Assembly: GCF_031180885.1 (NCBI RefSeq)
Contig: NZ_JAPSLK010000037.1
Location: 1 to 64,000 of the forward strand
Length of the DNA stretch: 64,000 bases
Reading direction: 5' to 3'
Origin: Saccharothrix sp.
GTDB taxonomy: Bacteria > Actinomycetota > Actinomycetes > Mycobacteriales > Pseudonocardiaceae
The translations under genes and the position numbers were made by a program. Of this stretch, positions 30,964-39,156 are shown in pieces (position 1 is the stretch's first letter; the number at the start of each line of letters is the position of its first letter). The notes under the pieces were generated by a model. It ran no database searches. It saw nothing but the letters and a program-made list of their open reading frames with translations, and was not told where the DNA came from.

Positions 30964-32322
30964 TCAGCCCCGGCGGGTGGTGAGGACCTTCGAGCGGCGT
31001 TGCGCGCGCAGCGCCGCCAGGTACGGCGCGTAGTCGACCTGGATGGAGTCGGCGGCCGAAGTGCCGTAGCGCGCCGCCGCCATCTTCAGGTGTGCCGCGA
31101 CCTCCTTGCGCATGGCCTGCGGCGACGGCGGTTCGGCGATTCCCTCGACCAGGTCCGCGATCCATTCCGCCTGTGCGGCCACGAGGTGCGTGATGGCCCC
31201 GAAGGGCCGGATCAGCCCGGCGAAATAGAGGTCCGGCTGGGTCAGTGAGACGACCCGCTGGTAGAGCGCGACCCGCCCGCCGGGTTCGAACACCCATTCG
31301 AACGGCAGGAATGGGAATTCGATGTGGTAGCCGGTGCAGTAGAGCAGCTCGTCGGCGACCTCGACCGAGCCGTCCGCGAAATGTATCGCCGACTGATCGA
31401 CGTGGTCGACGGCGGGTTTCACGACGATGTCACCGTGCGCGATCCGGCTGAGCAGTTCGTCGGACACCGTGATGGCCCCGCCGAACAACGGGTGGTCCGG
31501 TTCCGCGAGACCGTAGTCGCGCAGCGGTCCGCGAATCACCCGCAGCATCACCTCGACCAGTCGCCGTTGTTCCGGGAACGCCAAGCGGGTCCACCACCGC
31601 ATCCCGGCGATCTCGTCCAGTGGGATGCCGAGCAGGGTCTTGGGCAGCACGTGCACCCCGCGCCGCTGCACCACGACGGTGCGCGCGGCGATCCGGGACA
31701 GGTCGACCGCGATATCCGCGGCCGAGTTCCCGAACCCGACCACCACCACCCGTTTGCCCGCGTGCGCCACCGGGGTGGAGTAGTCGAAGGAGTGCGATTT
31801 GCGACCGGGAAAAGTCTCGTCACCGGGCAGTGCGGGCACCTTGGGCGACCAGTGGTGGCCCGCGGCGACCACCAGGTGCCCGAACCGGCGCCTGCGCCGC
31901 GCGCCGGACCGGTCGACGGAGGTGACCAGCCACGTGCCGTCCTCGTCGCGCGCCGCCGACTGGACCTCCACGCCCAGCTCCGTCACCTCGGTGACGCCCT
32001 TGATTTCGGCGTAGGAGCGCAGGTAGGCGGCCACCTGGTCGTGGCGGGGGAAGCGCGGGAGGCTGCTGGGCATGGGGTAGTCCGGGTAGCCGGTGAGGCC
32101 GCGCGCGGTGTTGAGGTGCAGCGACCGGTACCCGGGGCCGGGTCTGTCGTCGTCGGGTTGGTGCCACAGGCCGCCGACGGCGTCGCCGCGGTCGAGCACG
32201 GTGACCGGCAGGCCGCGGGCGCGCAGGGCGGCGGCGACGGCGATGCCGGACAGGCCCGCGCCGACCACGCAGGTGTGGTCGACCACGGGCCACTCGACGT
32301 GCGGTCTTGGCCGGCTTCTCAC
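30964..32322 (-). CDS. FAD/NADPH-dependent monooxygenase (FMO type)
   Basis: A 452-residue flavin-containing monooxygenase. The FAD site is VVGAGLSGIAVAAALRARG near residue 19. The FMO identifying motif FPGRKSHSFDYST is present at about residue 180. The NADPH site is VVVGFGNSAADIAVDLSR. These define N- or S-oxygenating class B enzymes. GTG at 32322 overlaps the prenyltransferase stop as GTGA, so the two act together. In Streptomyces coelicolor the equivalent neighbour of the indole prenyltransferase (SCO7467) is an FMO (SCO7468) that converts prenyl-tryptophan toward an indole-3-acetonitrile. The same reaction, N-oxygenation of a prenylated tryptophan, is my inference here. Confidence 0.88.
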   Translation of the reverse strand: MRSRPRPHVEWPVVDHTCVVGAGLSGIAVAAALRARGLPVTVLDRGDAVGGLWHQPDDDRPGPGYRSLHLNTARGLTGYPDYPMPSSLPRFPRHDQVAAYLRSYAEIKGVTEVTELGVEVQSAARDEDGTWLVTSVDRSGARRRRRFGHLVVAAGHHWSPKVPALPGDETFPGRKSHSFDYSTPVAHAGKRVVVVGFGNSAADIAVDLSRIAARTVVVQRRGVHVLPKTLLGIPLDEIAGMRWWTRLAFPEQRRLVEVMLRVIRGPLRDYGLAEPDHPLFGGAITVSDELLSRIAHGDIVVKPAVDHVDQSAIHFADGSVEVADELLYCTGYHIEFPFLPFEWVFEPGGRVALYQRVVSLTQPDLYFAGLIRPFGAITHLVAAQAEWIADLVEGIAEPPSPQAMRKEVAAHLKMAAARYGTSAADSIQVDYAPYLAALRAQRRSKVLTTRRG

Positions 32323-33419
32323 ACCGCCACGCTCGTCGCGGACCGGGGTGCCGTCGTGCTGTACGCCTCGGAGGACAGGTAGACGGAGATGCCGGGGCGC
32401 GGGCGGCCCATGCGCAGCGAGACGTGCGCGATCAGGCCGACGCCCTCGTCGAGCGGGCGTTGGGCGATGCTGTCGAGCGCGCGGTCGAACTGGGTCGCGT
32501 CCAGGCCGTACTTCGCCATCACGGCGAGCACGCGGGCGCGGGCCTCGGCGTCGTCGTTGACGTAGTCGCGGATCGGGACGTAGAGGGAGTAGCCGCTGGG
32601 CGCGGTGTCGTCGCCGTCCATGAAGGTGAAGCTGGACACGAGCGGGCGACCCCCGAACGTGGGATGTTCGCGACCGCCGGTGAGCAGGCAGAAGTCCGGC
32701 AGCCGGTCGCTGTCCACCCCGGTCGCGGCCTGCGCCGCGCGGGTCACGTCGGCCACGCCCGCGAGGTCGTGCGAGACGTAGACCTTGACCCGGGCGCGCC
32801 GCCGCTCGACGAGGTCGAGGGCGAAGAAGGAGTAGCGGTCCAGGCCCGGCCGGGTCAGGGCGTGCGCGCGCAGGGCGGCGTGCCCGGCGCCGAACCCGGT
32901 CCGCGACAGCGCTTCGTGGACCAGCCCGTCAGCCGCCGCACCGCCCCTGACCTCGGGGTTCAGGTAGACCTTCACGGCCGGCGGGGTGGCGTGCTGGAGC
33001 ACGAGCGAGTACCAGAAGACGAAGTCCTGCTCGGGGTGCTCGGGCAGGAAGAGGTCCGCCACCGCGTCGAACCGGGAGGTGTCCACGTCCGCGCGCCGGG
33101 CCATCCGCCGCAGCGCGCGCAGGGCGGCGGCGGTGTTGTCCTGGCGCGACGGGGTGTTGGCGGTCGGCTCGACGATCATCCGCACCACCGGCCGCTCGCC
33201 GATGCCGAAGGCCGTGGAGAACTCGACCGGCGAGTGGTCGTCCGCCACGCCGGAGGCCCACCGAATCGGGTCGGAAATCGACCGCAGCGCGCCCGGGCCG
33301 AGTGCGTCGGCGAGCAGCGAAACACAATCGGCGATATTGTCGCCAATACCCACGGAATGCAGTAGACCGGTCAACTGGCTGGTGGTGAAATCGCGGATGG
33401 ATACCTCTCCGGCGGCCAA
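32319..33419 (-). CDS. Indole/tryptophan dimethylallyltransferase (ABBA/DMATS fold)
   Basis: A 366-residue aromatic prenyltransferase of the bacterial DMATS group. Conserved beta-barrel segments include PVEFSTAFG, RPVVRMIVEP, FWYSLVLQHATPPAVKVYLNP, RARVKVYVSHD and, at the C-terminus, SLRMGRPRPGISVYLSSEAY. These carry the Arg/Lys/Tyr residues that hold the prenyl diphosphate. The start is a TTG at 33419 with AGGAGG seven bases upstream; no better ATG or GTG exists. The product probably prenylates the indole ring of tryptophan and passes it to the coupled FMO. A tryptophanase, seen in some related loci, is absent. The regiochemistry cannot be read from the sequence. Confidence 0.9.
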   Translation of the reverse strand: MAAGEVSIRDFTTSQLTGLLHSVGIGDNIADCVSLLADALGPGALRSISDPIRWASGVADDHSPVEFSTAFGIGERPVVRMIVEPTANTPSRQDNTAAALRALRRMARRADVDTSRFDAVADLFLPEHPEQDFVFWYSLVLQHATPPAVKVYLNPEVRGGAAADGLVHEALSRTGFGAGHAALRAHALTRPGLDRYSFFALDLVERRRARVKVYVSHDLAGVADVTRAAQAATGVDSDRLPDFCLLTGGREHPTFGGRPLVSSFTFMDGDDTAPSGYSLYVPIRDYVNDDAEARARVLAVMAKYGLDATQFDRALDSIAQRPLDEGVGLIAHVSLRMGRPRPGISVYLSSEAYSTTAPRSATSVAV

Positions 33420-33696
33420 GGCGAGTCCTCCTCGGGGGTGCGCACCGAAAGTACGTTATGCAAAGCGGCTTGTCCACCGGGGGACCCGGGCGTGACGCAG
33501 CGCACTCTAAAGCGCCGGAGCGGCTGTTGTCACATTTGGGGCCGGTAGTCGAAACTGCTCCGAACGGCATATTGACGGCGAATGTCGTCAGCCTTTCGAC
33601 GCACTGCGCGGTGGCTCTCGATGACGCATCGTGTTCTTTGTCCGGGGGCGTCGGTGGGGTAAACTCCGAAGTTTCCGCACCAATGCGGCTCCCCAT

Positions 33697-33913
33697 TCAA
33701 GACGGTATGGGGAATTGTTGTTCGTGCCACTTGGCGGTCGTGTGAGGGTTCCTCATGTGGTAGGGCGCCCGTGCCCGCCACCGCAGCTCTTCGGCGGGCG
33801 GGACGAGCAGCGCCGGCTCGCGGTCGGCGCGGCACGAGGAGTGCGTCCCGCAGGTCCACGGCGGTCCGGTACGCGTGCAGCGCGGCGTCCGAGTCGGGTC
33901 CGGCCGCCGACAT
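33697..33913 (-). pseudogene. Small gene split by a +1/-1 frameshift, function unknown
   Basis: Two adjoining frames with coding character join into one protein of about 72 residues. An ATG at 33913 opens MSAAGPDSDAALHAYRTAVD and continues to LRDALLV. The second frame then continues with DREPALLVPPAEELRWRARA, PYHMRNPHTTAKWHEQQF and a stop at 33697. The change of frame falls near 33835-33845, in a CG-rich run. It may be a real lesion or a sequencing error; there is no slippery heptamer that would suggest programmed shifting. No family is recognised. It lies upstream of the prenyltransferase gene on the same strand. The rest of 33420-33696 holds no gene. Confidence 0.4.
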
Positions 33914-33993
33914 GGACAGTCCCACCAGGACGGTGCCCGTACCCGACTGGCACGTTGGAGATGTGCGGCTCGCCCTCGCCGTTCAGCCGGGTC

Positions 33994-34036
33994 GTGTGCA
34001 TGGGACAGCCCGATCCCGGGGCTGTCCCATGCACAC
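33994..34036. terminator. Perfect 18-bp hairpin terminator
   Basis: Arms 33994-34011 and 34019-34036 pair perfectly (core GCATGGGACAGCCC) across a seven-base loop, eight bases past the stop codon of the hydroxyacyl-CoA dehydrogenase gene. It is the strongest hairpin in the window and lacks a T-run, the usual actinomycete form. Confidence 0.88.
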
Positions 34037-34043
34037 GCAAGCA

Positions 34044-34907
34044 CTACTTGGCGTAGTTGTGGAACCCGCGCCCGCTCTTCTTGCCCAGCAACCCCGCGTC
34101 GACCATGCGCAGCAGCAGCGGCGGCGGGGAGTACAGCGGCTCCTTGAACTCCTCGTACATCGACTCGGCGATCGCCTTGGTGGTGTCCAGGCCGATCAGG
34201 TCGGCCAGGCGCAGCGGCCCCATCGGGTGCGCGCAGCCCAGCACCATGCCGTTGTCGATGTCCTCGGCGGAGGCGAACCCGGACTCCAGCATCCGGATCG
34301 AGGACAGCAGGTACGGGATGAGCAGGGCGTTCACCACGAACCCGGCCCGGTCCTGCGACAGGATGACCTCCTTGTGCAGGACCTGGGTCACGAACGCCTC
34401 GGCCCGCTCGCGGGTCTGCTCGCCGGTCAGTAGCGAGGGGACCAGCTCGACCAGTTTGAGCACCGGCACCGGGTTGAAGAAGTGCACGCCGATGACCTGC
34501 TCCGGGCGGCTGGTCGCCATGCCCAGCTTCATGATCGGGATCGACGAGGTGTTCGAGGCGAAGATCGCCCGGCGGTCCTCGACGACCTTGTCCAGCGCGG
34601 CGAAGACCTCGGTCTTGACCTGCTCGTTCTCCGCGACGGCCTCGACGACCAGGTTCCGGTCGGCGAAGTCGGCGAGGTCGGTGGTGAACCGGAGCCGCTC
34701 CAGCGCGGCGTCCCGGTCCTCCGCGCTCAGCTTGCCGCTGCGCACACCCTTGCCGAGCGAGGAGGCGATCCGCCCTCGCGCGGCCTCGGTGGCGTCGTGG
34801 CTGACCTCGGAGACCAGCACGTCGAGGCCGGCGCGCGCGCAGACCTCGGCGATGCCGGACCCCATGAGCCCGCCACCCACCACTCCAACACGTTGAATGT
34901 CACTCAC
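34044..34907 (-). CDS. 3-hydroxybutyryl-CoA / 3-hydroxyacyl-CoA dehydrogenase
   Basis: A 287-residue NAD(P)-dependent dehydrogenase acting on short-chain 3-hydroxyacyl-CoA. The Rossmann motif is VGVVGGGLMGSGIAEVCARAG at residues 6-26 (cited in part as GGGLMGSGIA). The catalytic His lies in GVHFFNPVPVLKLVE and Asn in DRAGFVVNALLIPYL; SGRGFHNYAK closes the C-terminal domain. This is the Hbd/FadB2 size and layout. The GTG at 34907 (VSDIQRVGVVGGG) is preferred to a longer frame. It is monocistronic, followed by the 18-bp hairpin. A role in butyrate, polyhydroxybutyrate or polyketide-precursor metabolism is expected. Confidence 0.93.
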   Translation of the reverse strand: MSDIQRVGVVGGGLMGSGIAEVCARAGLDVLVSEVSHDATEAARGRIASSLGKGVRSGKLSAEDRDAALERLRFTTDLADFADRNLVVEAVAENEQVKTEVFAALDKVVEDRRAIFASNTSSIPIMKLGMATSRPEQVIGVHFFNPVPVLKLVELVPSLLTGEQTRERAEAFVTQVLHKEVILSQDRAGFVVNALLIPYLLSSIRMLESGFASAEDIDNGMVLGCAHPMGPLRLADLIGLDTTKAIAESMYEEFKEPLYSPPPLLLRMVDAGLLGKKSGRGFHNYAK

Positions 34908-35015
34908 GCCCTGATACTGCCAGGAGGGGTCGGGCGCGCACATCTCCAGTCGGAGGGCGACCGGCCAGTAGGTTCACCGGCCGGTCGGCGCGTGAGCCGA
35001 AAGATCTTCCGTCGC

Positions 35016-35472
35016 TCAGCGGGGTGAGCCGTTGACCGTGCAGTCGAGCGGCACGCCGAGACCCGTCACGCCGAAGCCGAAGTCGGTCGACGCGCCGGGG
35101 GCGAGGGTGCCGTTGTAGGGCTTGTTGGCGAGCGTGTGGCGGGTGCCGTTCCGGGTGACGTCGGCCCGCCAGGCGCTGCCGAGTGTCGTGCCGGGCGGCA
35201 GGTCGAACCCGACTCGCCACGAGGTGACCTGGCTGCCGCCGCCGTTGGTGATCACGTACTGGCCGTTGTAGCCGGTGGACCAGGTGTTCCCGCCCGCCCC
35301 GGTAGCCGGCCTTGCTCCAGTCGGGCAGGCCCGGCAGCGGTGCGCGGCGGTTGGCGGCGCTGAGGTCGAGTGACGCCTGGGGTTGGGCCTGCGGGGCGGC
35401 GGCGACGACCGTCAGCGAGACGGCGATGGCCGCGAGCGTGGCGGCGCTCGCGGCTAACGCGCGGTGCTCCAT
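35016..35472 (-). pseudogene. Secreted CBM2-type carbohydrate-binding protein, frameshifted
   Basis: The first frame (ATG at 35472) gives a signal peptide MEHRALAASAATLAAIAVSL and about 55 residues ending near LPGLPDWSKAG. A second frame then carries a CBM2-like module: NTWSTGYNGQYVITNGGG, VTSWRVGFDLPPG, LGSAWRADVTRNG, KPYNGTLAPGASTDFGFGV and LDCTVNGSPR to the stop at 35016. One base lost or gained near 35290-35310 would restore a single protein of about 150 residues. The module lacks the usual first strand and Trp, so it may have been degenerating already, or the break is a sequencing error. CBM2 modules bind cellulose, chitin or xylan. Confidence 0.7.
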
Positions 35473-35573
35473 GAGGGCTCCTACGGGACTTGTCCGTAGG
35501 CGGCGGTTGGGCGGAGGGTTATTCGCGAGTGGTCTAGACCGTCAAGTATGTGGACAGGGTCCAGATATGTGAC

Positions 35574-36986
35574 TCAGCTCAGCTCGCGCTCCGCCTCCTC
35601 GATGGCCGCGAACTCCTCCTCGGGCGCGGCGGCGACCAGGTGGTGGCGGCTGTAGAACCAGAAGTAGGCCAGGGCGACCACGACGATGCCCGCGGTGATG
35701 CCGGCCGCCAACTCGTCGACGAAGAACGTGGCCACCACGGCCGCGACCGCGAGCACCAGCGCCACGCCGGTCGTGACGACGCCGCCGGGCGTGCGGTACG
35801 GGCGCTCCAGGTTCGGCTCGCGGACCCGCAACACGATGTGCGACAACATCATCAGCACGTACGACAGCGCCGCGCCGAACACCGCGATGTTGATCAGCAA
35901 CGCGCCGTTCTGCGTCACCGAGGCCAGGATGAACCCGATCGCGCCGGGCACGATCAGCGCCAGGTACGGCGTCTTGCGCTTGCCGGTCCGCGACAGCCAC
36001 CGCGGCAGGTACCCGGCCCGGGACAGCGCGAACAGCTGCCGGGAGTAGGCGAAGATGATCGAGAAGAAGCTGGCGACCAGACCGGCCAGGCCCACGTAGT
36101 TCACCACCTGCGCGAGCAGGTTGTCCCCACCGTAAGCCGCTCGCACCGCGTCGGGCAGCGGGTTGTTCGACGCCTTCAACGCCTCCGAACCCGCCCCGCC
36201 GGGCGCGAACACCAGGATGGCGCCCGCGAACAGCAGCAGCGCCAGCATCGCGCCGATGATGCCGCGCGGCATGTCCCGCTTCGGGTCGCGCGCCTCCTCG
36301 GCGGCCAGCGGAACGCCCTCCACGGCCAGGAAGAACCAGATCGCGAACACCAGCGCGCCCAGCGCGCCCGTCACCCCGAACGGCAGGAACGAGCCATCCC
36401 CGACGTCGAACAGCTTGTCCGCGTCGAACTTGGGGATCATGCCGATCACGAACGCCAGCAGCGCCACCACGGCGATGCCGGTGATCACGAACATCAGCCG
36501 CAGCGCCTCGCCCACGCCGTACAGGTGCACGCCGATGAAGATCAGGAAGCACACCAGGTACACCGGCCACGCGTTGGTCAGCCCGAACAGGCCAAGCGTC
36601 TCGACGTACCCGCCGATGAACACGGCGATGGCGGCGGGCGCGATGGCGTACTCGATGAGGATGGCGATCCCGGTGGCGAAGCCGCCCAGCGGGCCGAGCG
36701 CGCGGCGCGCGAAGCCGTACCCGGCGCCCGCCACGGGCAGCGCCGCGGCCAGTTCGGCCAGGCCGAACACCATGCACGTGTACATGGCGCCCATCAGCAC
36801 CGTGGCGATGAGCAGGCCGCCCCACCCGCCCTCGGCCAGTCCGAAGTTCCAGCCGGCGAAGTCGCCGGAGATCACGTACGAGACACCGAGTCCGGCCAGC
36901 AGGACCCACCCCGCGGCGCCGCGTTTGAGCTGTCGGTGCTCCAGGTACTCGTCGCCCACCTTCTCGTACTCGACGTGCTTCGCCAT
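35574..36986 (-). CDS. APC-family amino acid/ethanolamine permease
   Basis: A 470-residue transporter with about 12 helices. The N-terminal GVSYVISGDFAGWNFGLAEGG is characteristic of ethanolamine permeases (EAT group) within the APC superfamily. Further features are FGLAELAAALPVAGAGYGFA, FFLAVEGVPLAAEEARDPKR and FSIIFAYSRQLFALSRAGYLP. It is divergent from the GlnA-like ligase operon, with 156 bases between. The most economical substrate is therefore ethanolamine or a related amine that the ligase gamma-glutamylates. The ATG at 36986 follows an AGGGAG-like site. Confidence 0.88.
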   Translation of the reverse strand: MAKHVEYEKVGDEYLEHRQLKRGAAGWVLLAGLGVSYVISGDFAGWNFGLAEGGWGGLLIATVLMGAMYTCMVFGLAELAAALPVAGAGYGFARRALGPLGGFATGIAILIEYAIAPAAIAVFIGGYVETLGLFGLTNAWPVYLVCFLIFIGVHLYGVGEALRLMFVITGIAVVALLAFVIGMIPKFDADKLFDVGDGSFLPFGVTGALGALVFAIWFFLAVEGVPLAAEEARDPKRDMPRGIIGAMLALLLFAGAILVFAPGGAGSEALKASNNPLPDAVRAAYGGDNLLAQVVNYVGLAGLVASFFSIIFAYSRQLFALSRAGYLPRWLSRTGKRKTPYLALIVPGAIGFILASVTQNGALLINIAVFGAALSYVLMMLSHIVLRVREPNLERPYRTPGGVVTTGVALVLAVAAVVATFFVDELAAGITAGIVVVALAYFWFYSRHHLVAAAPEEEFAAIEEAERELS

Positions 36987-37142
36987 CTGCGCTCCCTAAT
37001 GGGTTAGTTGCGCTCCTTTGAAGGTGGTTGAGGGTGGCGCGTGCGCTGCGGTCATGTCAATGGGGGGCTAGTGTCCTGGCGCGGTTGGTGTCAGGATGGG
37101 GCGCCCAATGGCTCGCAGTCATACCTTTGGAGGTTCGCCGGG

Positions 37143-38483
37143 ATGCTCACGGTCGACGAGTTGCGCGAGTTGGTGGACGCCGGTGAGATCGACACCGTCC
37201 TGGTGGCGATCGTGGACATGCAGGGCCGGCTCCAGGGCAAGCGCTGCGCCGCGCGCTACTTCCTCGACGAGGTCCTGGCGCACGCCGCCGAGGGCTGCAA
37301 CTACCTGCTCGCGGTGGACGTCGACATGAACACCGTCGCCGGCTACGCGATGTCGTCGTGGGACCGCGGCTACGGCGACTTCGTGATGAAGCCCGACCTG
37401 TCCACGCTGCGCCGCGTGCCGTGGCACGAGGGCACCGCCATGGTGCTGTGCGACATCGAGTGGGAGAACGGCGAACCGGTCGTCGCCTCGCCCCGGCAGG
37501 TGCTGCGCCGCCAGCTCGACCGGCTGGCCGAGCGCGGCCTCCAGGCGTTCGTGGGCACGGAGCTCGAGTTCATCGTCTTCGACGACACCTACGAGGAGGC
37601 CTGGAAGCGCGGCTACCGCGACCTGACACCCTCCAACCAGTACAACGTCGACTACTCCCTGCTGGGCACCGCCCGCATCGAGCCGCTGCTGCGCGCCATC
37701 CGCAACCACATGGCGGGCGCGGGCCTGGAGGTCGAGTCGGCCAAGGGCGAGTGCAACCCCGGTCAGCACGAGATCGCCTTCCGCTACAAGGAAGCGCTGG
37801 CCACGTGCGACAACCACAGCGTGTACAAGACCGGTGCCAAGGAGATCGCGTCCCAGCACGGGAAGTCGTTGACCTTCATGGCCAAGTACAACGAGCGCGA
37901 GGGCAACTCCTGCCACATCCACCTGAGCCTGCGCGCCACCGACGGCAGCCCGGTGTTCGCGGACGGGCACGGGATGTCCGCGCTGATGAAGTCGTTCCTG
38001 GCCGGGCAGTTGGCCGGGCTGCGCGAGCTGACCTACTTCCTCGCGCCCAACGTCAACTCCTACAAGCGGTTCGTGCCGGGCAGCTTCGCGCCGACCGCGG
38101 TGGCGTGGGGCCGGGACAACCGGACGTGCGCGCTGCGCGTGGTCGGGCACGGGCAGTCGCTGCGGTTCGAGAACCGCGTGCCCGGCGGGGACGTCAACCC
38201 GTACTTGGCGGTGGCGGCGCTCATCGCGGCCGGGCTGCACGGCGTGGAGAACGACCTCCAACTGGAGGACGCGTTCGAGGGCAACGCCTACGGCTCGGAC
38301 CGGGCGACCGTGCCGACCACCCTGCGCGACGCGGCCGCGTTGTTGGCGCAGAGCGAGATCGCGCGGGAGGCGTTCGGCAAGGACGTCGTGGACCACTACC
38401 TGAACGCGGCCAGGGTGGAGCTGGCCGCCTACGACTCGTTCGTCACCGACTGGGAGCGCATCCGTGGCTTCGAACGGCTCTAG
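37143..38483 (+). CDS. Glutamine synthetase-like gamma-glutamyl-amine ligase (GlnA4/PuuA type)
   Basis: A 446-residue type I glutamine-synthetase homologue. Beta-grasp residues 5-95 are followed by the catalytic domain: GTELEFIVFD near residue 140 (metal-binding Glu pair), GECNPGQHEI, EGNSCHIHLSL (metal His) and NRTCALRVVGHG. GGDVNPYLAVAA closes the fold. No adenylylation Tyr loop is obvious. Together with the PuuD-like hydrolase, aldehyde dehydrogenase and ethanolamine-type permease, this fits the gamma-glutamylation pathway. In Streptomyces GlnA4 acts on ethanolamine and GlnA3 on polyamines; the permease favours ethanolamine. The ATG at 37143 has GGAGG eight bases upstream. Confidence 0.9.
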   Translation: MLTVDELRELVDAGEIDTVLVAIVDMQGRLQGKRCAARYFLDEVLAHAAEGCNYLLAVDVDMNTVAGYAMSSWDRGYGDFVMKPDLSTLRRVPWHEGTAMVLCDIEWENGEPVVASPRQVLRRQLDRLAERGLQAFVGTELEFIVFDDTYEEAWKRGYRDLTPSNQYNVDYSLLGTARIEPLLRAIRNHMAGAGLEVESAKGECNPGQHEIAFRYKEALATCDNHSVYKTGAKEIASQHGKSLTFMAKYNEREGNSCHIHLSLRATDGSPVFADGHGMSALMKSFLAGQLAGLRELTYFLAPNVNSYKRFVPGSFAPTAVAWGRDNRTCALRVVGHGQSLRFENRVPGGDVNPYLAVAALIAAGLHGVENDLQLEDAFEGNAYGSDRATVPTTLRDAAALLAQSEIAREAFGKDVVDHYLNAARVELAAYDSFVTDWERIRGFERL

Positions 38484-39156
38484 GCCGCTCATCGGGATCA
38501 GCACCTACCTGGAGCGGACGCGGTTCGGCGTGTGGGACGCCGACGCCGCCGTGCTGCACCGCGACTACCTTGACGCCGTCGTCCGGGCGGGCGGGCAACC
38601 CGTGTTGCTGCCGCCGGTGGGGGAGTGGACCGACCTGTCCTTTGTGGACGGATTGGTGCTCGCCGGTGGGGCGGACGTCGATCCGGCCCGGTACGGGGCG
38701 GTGCGTGATCCGCGCACCGGTCCGGCGGCGGTGGAGCGGGACGCGGCCGAGTTCGCGCTGGTGGCGCTCGCTCTTGAGGCCGACCTGCCGTTGTTGGCGG
38801 TGTGCCGGGGGATGCAGATCCTGAACGTGGCGCTGGGCGGGACGCTGGTCCAGCACGTCGACGGGCACAACGTGACGCCGGCGGTGTTCGAGAAGGTGGA
38901 CGTGTCGGTGTCGGCCGGTCGGCTGGCGGGGATCGTCGGACCGACGGTGTCCGTGATGTGCCACCACCACCAGGCGTTGGACGTGGTGGGGGAAGGGCTT
39001 TCCGTGGTCGGCCGCGCGCCGGACGGGGTCGTGGAAGCGGTGGAGCTGCCGGACCGGCGGTTCGTGGTGGGTGTCCAGTCGCACCCGGAGGCCGACCGGG
39101 AGGACCGGGTCTTCGGTGCGTTCGTCGAGGCGGCGAGGAAAGGTGGGGGCGAGTGA
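38464..39156 (+). CDS. Class I glutamine amidotransferase-like gamma-Glu hydrolase (PuuD type)
   Basis: A 230-residue peptidase C26/GATase1 protein. The nucleophile elbow is LLAVCRGMQILNVALGG (Cys near residue 119). The catalytic His-x-Glu reads VVGVQSHPEAD. An N-terminal PLIGISTYLERTRFG strand and LAGGADVDPARYG are typical of PuuD. It should hydrolyse the gamma-glutamyl product after oxidation, releasing glutamate. The GTG at 38464 lies inside the ligase gene (20-base overlap), and the stop overlaps the dehydrogenase start as GTGA. Confidence 0.9.
   Translation: MASNGSRPLIGISTYLERTRFGVWDADAAVLHRDYLDAVVRAGGQPVLLPPVGEWTDLSFVDGLVLAGGADVDPARYGAVRDPRTGPAAVERDAAEFALVALALEADLPLLAVCRGMQILNVALGGTLVQHVDGHNVTPAVFEKVDVSVSAGRLAGIVGPTVSVMCHHHQALDVVGEGLSVVGRAPDGVVEAVELPDRRFVVGVQSHPEADREDRVFGAFVEAARKGGGE

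Noticed and set aside
33631-34056. Plus-strand gene between the prenyltransferase and hydroxyacyl-CoA dehydrogenase
   Set aside because: The frame runs through the terminator hairpin and lacks coding composition; the minus-strand split frame is a better explanation.
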